Below are positions 50,997 through 58,315 of a stretch of 64,000 nt of DNA, in pieces. The first letter of the stretch is position 1. Every line of letters starts with the position of its first letter. Made by a program: the position numbers and the translations under genes. The notes below the pieces were generated by a model, which saw nothing but the letters and a program-made list of their open reading frames with translations, had not been told where the DNA came from and ran no database searches. Source of the stretch: Bacillus sp. AFS029637 (GTDB taxonomy: Bacteria > Bacillota > Bacilli > Bacillales > Bacillaceae_G); NCBI RefSeq assembly GCF_002584985.1, contig NZ_NUPZ01000026.1, positions 1 through 64,000 on the forward strand, given 5' to 3'.

Positions 50997-52106
50997 CTAC
51001 TTCCCACTATGTTTTAATATAAAATTACCCATCTCAATCGCTAAATCTTCACTTTGAGGATAGACACCTACATTATCTCCATATGCGTGCCCTAAACCAC
51101 GATAAAGGACTGTTTCAGTATCCACTCCTTTTTTAGTCAATTTAGCTGCATACGCTAAACATTCTATCATTAAAAAATCATGCTCTCCTACCGTAATAAA
51201 TGTACATGGATAGTCTGGATTTACATCAACATATGGACTTAAATACTTCGAATGAATGTCTTGCGTACCAAGTATTTCTGCCATCCCTCCGGCCATTGAA
51301 TGCATCACATTAAGCAGTTTTTCTAGTCCTTTTTTATATTTCGGAGCGATCTCATATTTATCTATACTCCAAGAATAAAACTCGTCTTCATAGTCACACA
51401 TATTAATTGTAGGATACAGAAGCAATTGTCCTTTTACGAGGTTTCTGCCATCTTCCATATCTCTCGTTGTACAATACTGAGTTAAGTTCCCTCCAGCACT
51501 ATCACCCGCAACAAAGATATTATTCTTATCACCGCCGAATGCTTCAGCATTCTCATAAATCCATTTTAAAGTAGTGTAACAATCTGTATGCCCAATTGGA
51601 TAAGGATGTTCTGGAGCTAATCGATAATCTACGGAAACGGCTAGTATATCTGTTTTTTCTACTATTAATTTCACAAGTTCTTCTACCACATCTGGTGATC
51701 CCGCCATAAATCCACCACCATGAATAAAGTATAGAATTGGAGCACTCTCTCGTTTCGAAATACTATTATAAATCCTTATCGGAATATCATATCCATCTTC
51801 CGCTTTAACTGTTTCATTCATAATATTTATATCTTTAGTGACAATCGGAACGCTTTTAATACCATTAAACTGTTTTCTCATATTCTTTACTGATTTTTCG
51901 GAAGCGTCCATTTTCATCATATTTTTAGGCATAAATCTCATTATGTTCATTTGAACCTTCATGTCTTTATAAAGACGTGGATCCATCGCTCCCTTTTCAT
52001 CGCAATCTGGTATGTTTTTCACTAAGACTTCTGCACCTTGTACATTGATGGTTTCTTGTTTTTCTTGAATTTTTTCTAATAAATCTAAGCTATATTGTCT
52101 AGTCAT
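50997..52106 (-). CDS. Alpha/beta hydrolase (acetyl esterase/HSL-like)
   Basis: A 369-residue hydrolase. IHGGGFMAGSP is the oxyanion loop of the hormone-sensitive lipase family, VAGDSAGGNLTQY carries the nucleophile Ser (about residue 200), and GEHDFL and GLGHAYGD give the Asp and His. Likely an esterase of unknown substrate. The AGGGGGAA site precedes the ATG. It is encoded next to an AraC regulator and just before the PAP2 gene. Confidence 0.85.
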   Translation of the reverse strand: MTRQYSLDLLEKIQEKQETINVQGAEVLVKNIPDCDEKGAMDPRLYKDMKVQMNIMRFMPKNMMKMDASEKSVKNMRKQFNGIKSVPIVTKDINIMNETVKAEDGYDIPIRIYNSISKRESAPILYFIHGGGFMAGSPDVVEELVKLIVEKTDILAVSVDYRLAPEHPYPIGHTDCYTTLKWIYENAEAFGGDKNNIFVAGDSAGGNLTQYCTTRDMEDGRNLVKGQLLLYPTINMCDYEDEFYSWSIDKYEIAPKYKKGLEKLLNVMHSMAGGMAEILGTQDIHSKYLSPYVDVNPDYPCTFITVGEHDFLMIECLAYAAKLTKKGVDTETVLYRGLGHAYGDNVGVYPQSEDLAIEMGNFILKHSGK

Positions 52107-52187
52107 CTTTTATTCCCCCTGCCTCGCGTTAAAACGCTTACATTTTTTAAAAAAATTATAGAATCGTGTAAATTTTCATCTACTAAA

Positions 52188-52233
52188 TAAAAATACGTTC
52201 CATGTACAAAATGTAACACGGAACGTATTTTTA
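52188..52233 (-). terminator. Intrinsic terminator
   Basis: AATACGTTCC and GGAACGTATT form a 10-bp stem around a 18-base loop, with TTTTTA after it on the minus strand. It ends the AraC gene. Confidence 0.7.
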
Positions 52234-53112
52234 TTGTTGTTCATATTTGATTCCATTATTGTCATTTTTTGATATCATATTTTTTCTATATTGTAATGGT
52301 GTAAATCCATATTTCCCCTTAAACTGTGAAATGAATGACTTTACATTGGGGAATCCATGTTTTATTGCTATATCTTGTATAGAATTTGTACTGCTAATAA
52401 TATCTTCATAAGCTTTATGAAGCCTGTATCTCGTTAAAAAAGAGGTGAAATTTGATCCGAAAGATTTCTTGAACCTACGGGAAAAATGTTCCTCACTTAC
52501 AAAAAAGTGTTTCGCCATATCTTTCAGTTTAAGCTCTTCATCGTAATGCTCATAAATATATGTAATCATCTCTTTTTGTTTATTTCCAAGTTGAAAATCA
52601 TTATCTACTTTCTCCCCATCTTTACAGTGGCGCAATAAAATATAAACAATCTCATAAATTAAACTATTCATTTTTATATAACTTAAATCATCAGAGTTTG
52701 TGACTAATCCCTTTAATTCATAAAATATTTCTTTGAGCTTTGTGTTCTGAACAATGGATTCTTTTAAATTAAATCTATATGTATCAAAGTCATCATTTAG
52801 CTCTTTAAGAAATTCATAAGAAACAATTAACATCATGACTGCACAACTTATATTTTCAACTTTTTCAAATTCGTGAACATCTCCACTGTTTACAAAGATA
52901 AACTCACCAGCTGACACTTTCTTTTTTTGCCCATTTACATATAAAAAAACGTCTCCATATATAACTAAACTAATTTCAATACTTCTATGCCAGTGTGGAG
53001 GAATATAGTAGTGAAAATCAGCCGGAAGCCTTGTGCTATCTATATATTCAACCATACCTGGAATTCTATCACGCAATTTTATTTCTTCATATTTCCCTTG
53101 CTTGACTTTCAA
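52231..53112 (-). CDS. AraC family regulator with cupin domain
   Basis: A 293-residue regulator. The N-terminal cupin (IPPHWHRSIEISLVIYGDVFLYVNG, with the HWHR ligands) and C-terminal AraC helix-turn-helix pair (LKDMAKHFFVSEEHFSRRFKKSFG and SIQDIAIKHGFPNVKSFISQFKGKYG) are clear. It may control the adjacent esterase. The start is a TTG 8 bases after GGAGG; an ATG four bases earlier opens a nine-codon frame in another reading frame. Confidence 0.88.
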   Translation of the reverse strand: MKVKQGKYEEIKLRDRIPGMVEYIDSTRLPADFHYYIPPHWHRSIEISLVIYGDVFLYVNGQKKKVSAGEFIFVNSGDVHEFEKVENISCAVMMLIVSYEFLKELNDDFDTYRFNLKESIVQNTKLKEIFYELKGLVTNSDDLSYIKMNSLIYEIVYILLRHCKDGEKVDNDFQLGNKQKEMITYIYEHYDEELKLKDMAKHFFVSEEHFSRRFKKSFGSNFTSFLTRYRLHKAYEDIISSTNSIQDIAIKHGFPNVKSFISQFKGKYGFTPLQYRKNMISKNDNNGIKYEQQ

Positions 53113-53185
53113 TCATGTTCCCTCCTTTTTATTGCACAGTAAACGTCAAGTAACTTCAATCAAAACTGATGCTATATAAACCTTT

Positions 53186-54067
53186 TCACTTTATTGAATA
53201 ATCATCCACAATCACTTGGATCACACGATACGATTCTTCTGCCACTTTCTTATTACTCCCCTTATTTGCATCATATGTAATTAACGCCTTCCAAAGCGCC
53301 CAACCTCTCGCTCTATTCCACGTTTCTTCGTCCATCTGTAATACTTCTTTAAATATATTTCTACTATTCTTATCAAAGAATGTCCAAGCCATCGCCGCAT
53401 CACAAGCAGGATCCCCTACTCCTAATATCCCAAAATCAATTACGGCACTAAGCTTTCCGTCTGTAACGAGTAAGTTCCCTGGCGCTATATCTCCATGCAC
53501 CCAAACTGGTTTGCGCTTCCACGTTGACTGAAGTGCTAAATCCCAAAGGTGCTTTAATACTGTTTCATCAAAAACGTCCTTATTATTTTCGATAGCATCT
53601 CTCGCCTCTTTATCATATACAAATATAAGCCCACCTCGGTAAAAATTATGTGCTCCAGCTATCGGTCCGTCACTCGCATCAATAGATTGCAATGCTACTA
53701 GAAATGATCCTAAATCCGCCGCAAATTCATTTAAGTCACGTACATTTTCTTTCGTAACTGTCTCTCCTTCTATCCACTTATTAATAGACCAAGGCCACGG
53801 ATATTCTTCACAAGGATTCCCTTTCGCAATTGGAGAAGAAATTGGTAAAGAAAGTTCCTTGCTTAATAGAGGAAGCCACTTGTTTTCCTTCTCTACTTGC
53901 GGTGCATATGCTACATCACTTGGTAATCTTACACTCATCTGATCGCCTAGATGAAACGTTCTATTATCATGCCCACTAAGCTTTACAGATTTCACTTCTA
54001 AATGTGCCCATTCAGGAAACTGTTCCTGTATTAACTTTTCAACTAAACTTACGTTAATTGGATGCAT
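53186..54067 (-). CDS. Aminoglycoside/macrolide phosphotransferase-like kinase
   Basis: A 293-residue APH-fold kinase. WVHGDIAPGN at residue ~190 is the catalytic loop and AVIDFGILGVGDPACDAAMAW the metal-binding DFG. Upstream, FHLGDQMSVRLPS and WPWSINKWIEGE are typical of the CHK/APH kinases often annotated as aminoglycoside phosphotransferases. The real substrate is unknown. AGAAGGGG precedes the ATG, which directly follows the stop of the GNAT gene. Confidence 0.85.
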   Translation of the reverse strand: MHPINVSLVEKLIQEQFPEWAHLEVKSVKLSGHDNRTFHLGDQMSVRLPSDVAYAPQVEKENKWLPLLSKELSLPISSPIAKGNPCEEYPWPWSINKWIEGETVTKENVRDLNEFAADLGSFLVALQSIDASDGPIAGAHNFYRGGLIFVYDKEARDAIENNKDVFDETVLKHLWDLALQSTWKRKPVWVHGDIAPGNLLVTDGKLSAVIDFGILGVGDPACDAAMAWTFFDKNSRNIFKEVLQMDEETWNRARGWALWKALITYDANKGSNKKVAEESYRVIQVIVDDYSIK

Positions 54068-54583
54068 TCACATTCCCCTTCTCTTTTGAAACTTGCTAAG
54101 CCCATCCGTACTTCCAATATATTCAAAACCACTTCTCTTATAAAAATCATTCAATATCCGATTATGCCCTACACAATCTAACTTCAAATACTCTTTATCA
54201 TGTTGCACATTCTCTTCTATCCATCGTAACATCCATTCTCCTATTCCATTCCCCTTATACTTCCGTTTCACCGCAAATCTATGAATATACAACGAATCAG
54301 AAACTTCCTCTTTACCAAAAATATATTCATCCCATTCACTTTGTTTAGGAGATACTGTAACCGTGCCGACAATTTCTTCTTCTTTCATAACAACATACGT
54401 ATATTTCTCTCTTATACCTTCTAGTATTTCAGCCGTAGCTTCTTCACCTAAAAGATACTGCCATTGATCTACTTCTTTATGTTGTAACCACTGTGCTACT
54501 TCTTTTAATAGCGTAATAATGCTATCACTTTCACCTTCAGTAGCAATTCGAATTGTATATTCTTGAACTGTAGTTCTCTCCAT
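54068..54583 (-). CDS. GNAT family N-acetyltransferase
   Basis: A 171-residue acetyltransferase: LYIHRFAVKRKYKGNGIGEWMLRWIEEN is the acetyl-CoA signature (RKYKGNGIG) and YLKLDCVGHNRILNDFYKRSGFEYIG the last segment. The start is the ATG after AAAGGGGAAC; the longer frame upstream lacks a site. Its stop abuts the start of the phosphotransferase gene, so the two are likely an operon. Confidence 0.85.
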   Translation of the reverse strand: MERTTVQEYTIRIATEGESDSIITLLKEVAQWLQHKEVDQWQYLLGEEATAEILEGIREKYTYVVMKEEEIVGTVTVSPKQSEWDEYIFGKEEVSDSLYIHRFAVKRKYKGNGIGEWMLRWIEENVQHDKEYLKLDCVGHNRILNDFYKRSGFEYIGSTDGLSKFQKRRGM

Positions 54584-54606
54584 ATTTCCGTTCCCCTTTC
54601 CTAGCG

Positions 54607-54713
54607 CTACCACACTGACAAACGCGTTCTGCCATCATTTTCATCTGTAATATATTCCACGTAAACTCCTAAATCGAGTGCGTTTTTATACATTAATTCA
54701 ATCGCTTTTTGAT
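54607..54713 (-). pseudogene. 3' fragment of a lost gene
   Basis: On the minus strand a frame reading IELMYKNALDLGVYVEYITD, then ENDGRTRLSVW, ends at TAG (54607-54609). It has about 33 codons and no start; in frame upstream it runs into a bcr1-like fragment with a stop. The sequence looks protein-like (amphipathic helix, then strand) but no family was recognised. Confidence 0.5.
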
Positions 54714-54740
54714 CCCCCACTGATTAAAGTTTCATTTTAT
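54713..54740 (-). repeat. Terminal fragment of a bcr1-like element
   Basis: CCCCCACTGATTAAAGTTTCA (54714-54734) plus a TTTTAT/TTTAT flank (54736-54740). Only one end of the element is present, and its first base is altered. It lies exactly at the break of the lost gene fragment. Confidence 0.65.
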
Positions 54741-54826
54741 TTATTTTCATTTTCGTTTCATACATTATATACCAAATTCAACTACTATATTTTGTCGATC
54801 CTATGTAACTTGCATTTCATCGCAAG

Positions 54827-54858
54827 AAAACCGCTCCACTACTGTGAAACGGTTTCCT
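54827..54858. terminator. Weak hairpin
   Basis: AAACCG and CGGTTT form a 6-bp stem around a 17-base loop, followed by short T-rich tails. Possibly terminates the ferritin-like gene. Confidence 0.4.
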
Positions 54859-54889
54859 TCTACTTATATTTAAGTATTTCATTCAATAC

Positions 54890-55324
54890 TCACTTCGACT
54901 TCACAAAATAATATAAAAACCACACCGCATGATTTTGTTCGTCTGCAGCTATTCTCCGCAACAACTCTTTCATAGATGCATCTGATGTTTCATCAGCAAT
55001 TTCCAAATAAAAATCTACTGTCTTCTGCTCATCTTGTATAGCGAATTCTAATCCTTGCAAGTACGTATTCGGGCAGTCTTCCGTAATCTGTGGTTTCGGC
55101 TGCCTGCCAGTTAAATTCGTATACATTTGTACAAAGTGATGAAAATGCTTTATTTCATCGTTACGGATTTCAAGAATTTGATTTCGTTCCACCACATTTG
55201 GAGCCATGTTGGCTAATTTCGCATAGCAGTTTATAGCGCTATACTCTCCATTAATCGCTTTTTCAATATCACTAATCAACTTATCATTCTGCCTATACCA
55301 ATCAAAATCATTCGAATTATACAT
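54890..55324 (-). CDS. Ferritin-like domain protein
   Basis: A 144-residue four-helix-bundle protein with ferritin-like metal ligands: E27-Y-x-A-x-x-C, RNDEIKHFHHF (ExxH), DEQKTVDFYLE and ADEQNHAVWF (ExxH). It may be a rubrerythrin or a DUF-type manganese/iron stress protein; the role is unknown. GGAGGGG precedes the ATG. It stands alone. Confidence 0.85.
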   Translation of the reverse strand: MYNSNDFDWYRQNDKLISDIEKAINGEYSAINCYAKLANMAPNVVERNQILEIRNDEIKHFHHFVQMYTNLTGRQPKPQITEDCPNTYLQGLEFAIQDEQKTVDFYLEIADETSDASMKELLRRIAADEQNHAVWFLYYFVKSK

Positions 55325-55458
55325 CGTATCCCCTCCATAATGTCGCTTAACATTTTATGCATTTTGAAATAGTCGGAGCATGTGTATATAACGGGACAAC
55401 TGTAGATCTAAAATAAAGATTGCTGCAATGGTCTATTTGGCAAAGGAATTGCTTATGT

Positions 55459-55512
55459 ATAAAGTGAAACTATAATCAGTGGGGTTTTACTGCCCGGCAA
55501 ATAGCGGATAAG
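55459..55512 (+). repeat. Short bcr1-like element
   Basis: A 44-base core (55464-55507) beginning GTGAAACTATAATCAGTGGGG and ending in GCGG, flanked by ATAAA on the left and ATAAG on the right, an imperfect pair. It lies 120 bases before the GC-rich acetyltransferase. The rest of 55325-55627 shows no gene. Confidence 0.65.
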
Positions 55513-55627
55513 CTATCACTATTTTTTTGTACACTGTTGCTATACATTCGCGAATTACTCGGGTTTCCAACCTGATGTGGTGATGCGAAGCTATTATAAG
55601 TGCAGTGATAACTAGGAGGTTTCCACT

Positions 55628-56134
55628 ATGACAACTTTATTTAAAACTATGGAGTTCCAGCTAAAAACTGAACGACTTGAGCTGAATATGTGGGAAGAAT
55701 CCGATGCAGTTTGGCTGAGCAAATTAATTGGCGAACGTGGTGTGGACATGCCAACCGTTGACTCCGTTCGTAGCCGGCTTATTGAGATGCGCAAGAAGGC
55801 AGATGAAAATGGCATTTCCCTTCTCACTATTCGAAGGCGCGACGAAGGCGATTTCATCGGATACTGCGGCTTGATTATTGGGCGTTCCACACTTGAAGAG
55901 CCCGAGATTGCATACGAGTTATTCCGCAGCGCTCACGGTAAAGGCTACGCAACTGAGGCAGCATCCGTTGTACTGGACGCTGCGATTGCTACTGGGCGCC
56001 ACAAACTTTGGTCGACTGTAGGCGCTTGGAATATTGCTTCCCTCCGCGTGCTTGAAAAGATAGGTTTTAAGCGGCATCACAGTACGTGGGACGACGAGCG
56101 CGGTGAGATTGTTTGGAACGTACGTGATCTTTAG
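55628..56134 (+). CDS. GNAT family N-acetyltransferase, GC-rich, probably acquired
   Basis: A 168-residue acetyltransferase: LKTERLELNMWEESDAVWLSK, FRSAHGKGYATEAASVVLDAAI (acetyl-CoA signature) and WNIASLRVLEKIGFKRH are clear RimJ/RimL-like motifs. Its coding sequence is about 50% G+C in the sampled stretches, against roughly 35% in neighbours. It uses codons such as CGC, GGC and CTG that are rare nearby. GGAGG precedes the ATG. Transfer from another genus is likely. Confidence 0.88.
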   Translation: MTTLFKTMEFQLKTERLELNMWEESDAVWLSKLIGERGVDMPTVDSVRSRLIEMRKKADENGISLLTIRRRDEGDFIGYCGLIIGRSTLEEPEIAYELFRSAHGKGYATEAASVVLDAAIATGRHKLWSTVGAWNIASLRVLEKIGFKRHHSTWDDERGEIVWNVRDL

Positions 56135-56203
56135 AGCTCTCGATACTATGGAAAAGACGAAAGGTCATTCGCTTCAGCAAAAAACCATGTAAATTTCATC
56201 ACA

Positions 56204-56242
56204 AAAACCGCTTCACTACTAGTGAAACGGCTTTTCTTTTTA
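56204..56242. terminator. Hairpin between converging genes
   Basis: AAAAACCGCTTCACTA and TAGTGAAACGGCTTTT pair with two mismatches, with T-run on the plus strand. Terminates the acetyltransferase, and may also act for the converging permease. Confidence 0.6.
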
Positions 56243-57421
56243 AGCATGTAATTCTGTTTTATGTCCCTTTACTGCACGAGACTTCCATGCAGTTGCTAGT
56301 ATAACAACCATACTTACTATCCCAATCCAAACGAGCACAGTAACAGGTGTAGTCCAGCTTAACCCTTTTCCAAAGAAGAAAATGTCCCTTAATCCTTCGA
56401 TCATAAATCGCATTGGCAACCATGAGTATACCCAGTCTTGATAAAATGGTGACAACATTTCAGGTGCTAACGATAATAACGGTGCCCCGAAGAATAGTAA
56501 GAGAGCGAATAAACCGATCCCATTTAGTCCGACTAATGAAAGCACTGCAGAAATCATTAAGAAGAAACTAAAGGATGTAATAGATAAAAACAGTGCCGTA
56601 TCCGTGAAGTTCGAAATATTTAATCCTACCATTCCGTCCGCAATCCATGTAAGACCAAATCCAATTACAAGCGCCGCAATAGCTCCTGTTACGATTTGTT
56701 TTACTTTCAATATAAAGTTTTCTTTTCGTGAGCCGACTGGCATTTTACGAATTGCAATAAAGATGATTGCTGCGCTCGCTAAACTTGCAATCCATAGCGG
56801 TTGGAATAATGAAATAGGCGAGTTACCATTCGCACTATTTTTTCCAACCTCATTCACATTTGTCACTTTCTTCGCAATAGGTGTTACTAAATTTGAAGCT
56901 TGATCTGTTGTTAAAGTAGCACCTTTTGCTTTAAACCCATCTAGTAGCTGCGTACGAACAGTATTGTTCATATTATCAACGATCGCCTGTAATACTTGCC
57001 CTGCCATAGTTGATGCAGCTGTATTCATTCCTTGATTTATGAGTATTTCTACTTCTGGCGAAGACGGCTGTGGTGTTCGTAATGATGCTTGTTTTGCACT
57101 AAATTCTTTCGGAATAACTAATGCCGCGTAATACTCTTTATTATTTAACCCCTTTTGAACCGATTCCTTATTTTTTACTTCTACCCATTTAACCGCAGGT
57201 TCTTCATCTGCTTTTGATTTATTTTTAATCGTATCAACAATCGTTTGCCCCATATTCATTTTAGGTTGGTTCGGAATTTCTACTCCTTGATCCTCATTTA
57301 CAATTGCAATTGGCAAGTTTTTTGGCTGTGGTTGAACTGTCGGGAATAATGTTAATGAAAAAATAAAGACAATAAGTAGTGCAATGACTGGTGATAATAA
57401 TAAAAGTTTATTTTTAAACAT
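56240..57421 (-). CDS. YhgE/Pip-like ABC-2 type permease (DUF3533-like)
   Basis: A 393-residue membrane protein. An N-terminal anchor (about 8-28) is followed by an extracellular domain of about 170 residues (NLPIAIVNEDQGVEIPNQP is the DUF3533/YhgE signature), then about five hydrophobic segments at the C terminus. Such proteins resemble ABC-2 permeases and phage-infection-type proteins. The role is unknown. GGAGGGG precedes the ATG. It is divergent from the TetR regulator, matching the B. subtilis yhgD-yhgE arrangement. Confidence 0.83.
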   Translation of the reverse strand: MFKNKLLLLSPVIALLIVFIFSLTLFPTVQPQPKNLPIAIVNEDQGVEIPNQPKMNMGQTIVDTIKNKSKADEEPAVKWVEVKNKESVQKGLNNKEYYAALVIPKEFSAKQASLRTPQPSSPEVEILINQGMNTAASTMAGQVLQAIVDNMNNTVRTQLLDGFKAKGATLTTDQASNLVTPIAKKVTNVNEVGKNSANGNSPISLFQPLWIASLASAAIIFIAIRKMPVGSRKENFILKVKQIVTGAIAALVIGFGLTWIADGMVGLNISNFTDTALFLSITSFSFFLMISAVLSLVGLNGIGLFALLLFFGAPLLSLAPEMLSPFYQDWVYSWLPMRFMIEGLRDIFFFGKGLSWTTPVTVLVWIGIVSMVVILATAWKSRAVKGHKTELHA

Positions 57422-57459
57422 GTTCTTTTCCCCTCCTTTAATTTCAGTTACAATAAGCG

Positions 57460-57555
57460 AACAACGTGTTGTTTATTTATATTTTGAATTATATGTTTGC
57501 ATTGAACCTTATACAATAATCAAAAACCGCGAATGTGTCGGTTATAAGACACATT
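57460..57555. promoter_or_regulatory. Two dyads between permease and TetR regulator
   Basis: AACAAC-GT-GTTGTT (57460-57473) and AATGTGTC-N8-GACACATT (57532-57555). The second is a perfect 8-bp inverted repeat with an 8-base spacer, typical of TetR operators, 38 bases upstream of the regulator's start. Either could control both divergent genes. Confidence 0.55.
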
Positions 57556-57593
57556 TGATAAATATGTTGAAGAAAATTTAGGAGGGACATACT

Positions 57594-58211
57594 TTGCGAG
57601 ATAGTAATTTAGATTTACGCGTGATTCGTACGAAAACGGCAATACGAAATGCATTTGTGGAATTAATTGAAGAAAAAGGCTTTGACGCCATTACAGTAAA
57701 AGATATTACAACGAAAGCGAACATAAACCGTGGTACGTTTTATACACATTATCTAGATAAATTTGATTTAATGACGAGATGCCAAGAAGAAATTATGCAT
57801 GAGATGTCTAGCATTGCAAAAAAGAAATTTCCGGAAGTTATTGCGGATCTTGGATCAAATCCTTCCCCAACGACTCCATTTGTACTTATCGCTTCTATTC
57901 TTGAATTTCTAAATGAAAATAGTGATTTTATAAGAGCCGTACTTAGCCCAAAAGGGGATTTATCATTCCAAACAAAACTGAAAGACTTTATGTGGAAAAC
58001 ACTGTTTGAAGATACGAATGATGCTCTCATAAAGAAAGAGAATTTACTTGTCCCAAGCCAATACTTAGCTTCTTATATGGCATCTGCTCATATAGGTGTC
58101 ATTCAGCAATGGTTAAATAGCGGGCAAAAAGAAACACCAGAGGAAATTGCTCATATTTTATCAACAATCGCAGTTCATGGACCTTTTTATGCAGCTGGGT
58201 TAAAGAAATAA
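57594..58211 (+). CDS. TetR family transcriptional regulator (YhgD-like)
   Basis: A 205-residue TetR protein. The helix-turn-helix is at about residues 20-60 (FDAITVKDITTKANINRGTFYTHYLDKFDLM). The C-terminal half is a ligand-binding domain with FVLIASILEFLNENSDFIRAVLS. The start is a TTG 7 bases after GGAGGG. Divergent from the YhgE-like permease, which it likely represses; two dyads lie between. Confidence 0.88.
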   Translation: MRDSNLDLRVIRTKTAIRNAFVELIEEKGFDAITVKDITTKANINRGTFYTHYLDKFDLMTRCQEEIMHEMSSIAKKKFPEVIADLGSNPSPTTPFVLIASILEFLNENSDFIRAVLSPKGDLSFQTKLKDFMWKTLFEDTNDALIKKENLLVPSQYLASYMASAHIGVIQQWLNSGQKETPEEIAHILSTIAVHGPFYAAGLKK

Positions 58212-58270
58212 GCCCGCTTGCTTAGTAATTTCTATTATTTTATTAATAACTTGGAATTTATGTTTCTGTA

Positions 58271-58306
58271 AAAAAAAGCTGTTGAAAGGACTCCCTTTCA
58301 ACAGCT
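58271..58306 (-). terminator. Intrinsic terminator
   Basis: AGCTGTTGAAAG and CTTTCAACAGCT form a 12-bp perfect stem; TTTTTTT follows on the minus strand. It ends the immune inhibitor A gene. Confidence 0.85.
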
Positions 58307-58315
58307 TCTACATTA

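Noticed and set aside
55390-55450. Possible C-terminal peptide frames on either strand before the short element
   Set aside because: Short, no start or site, composition not clearly protein-like.
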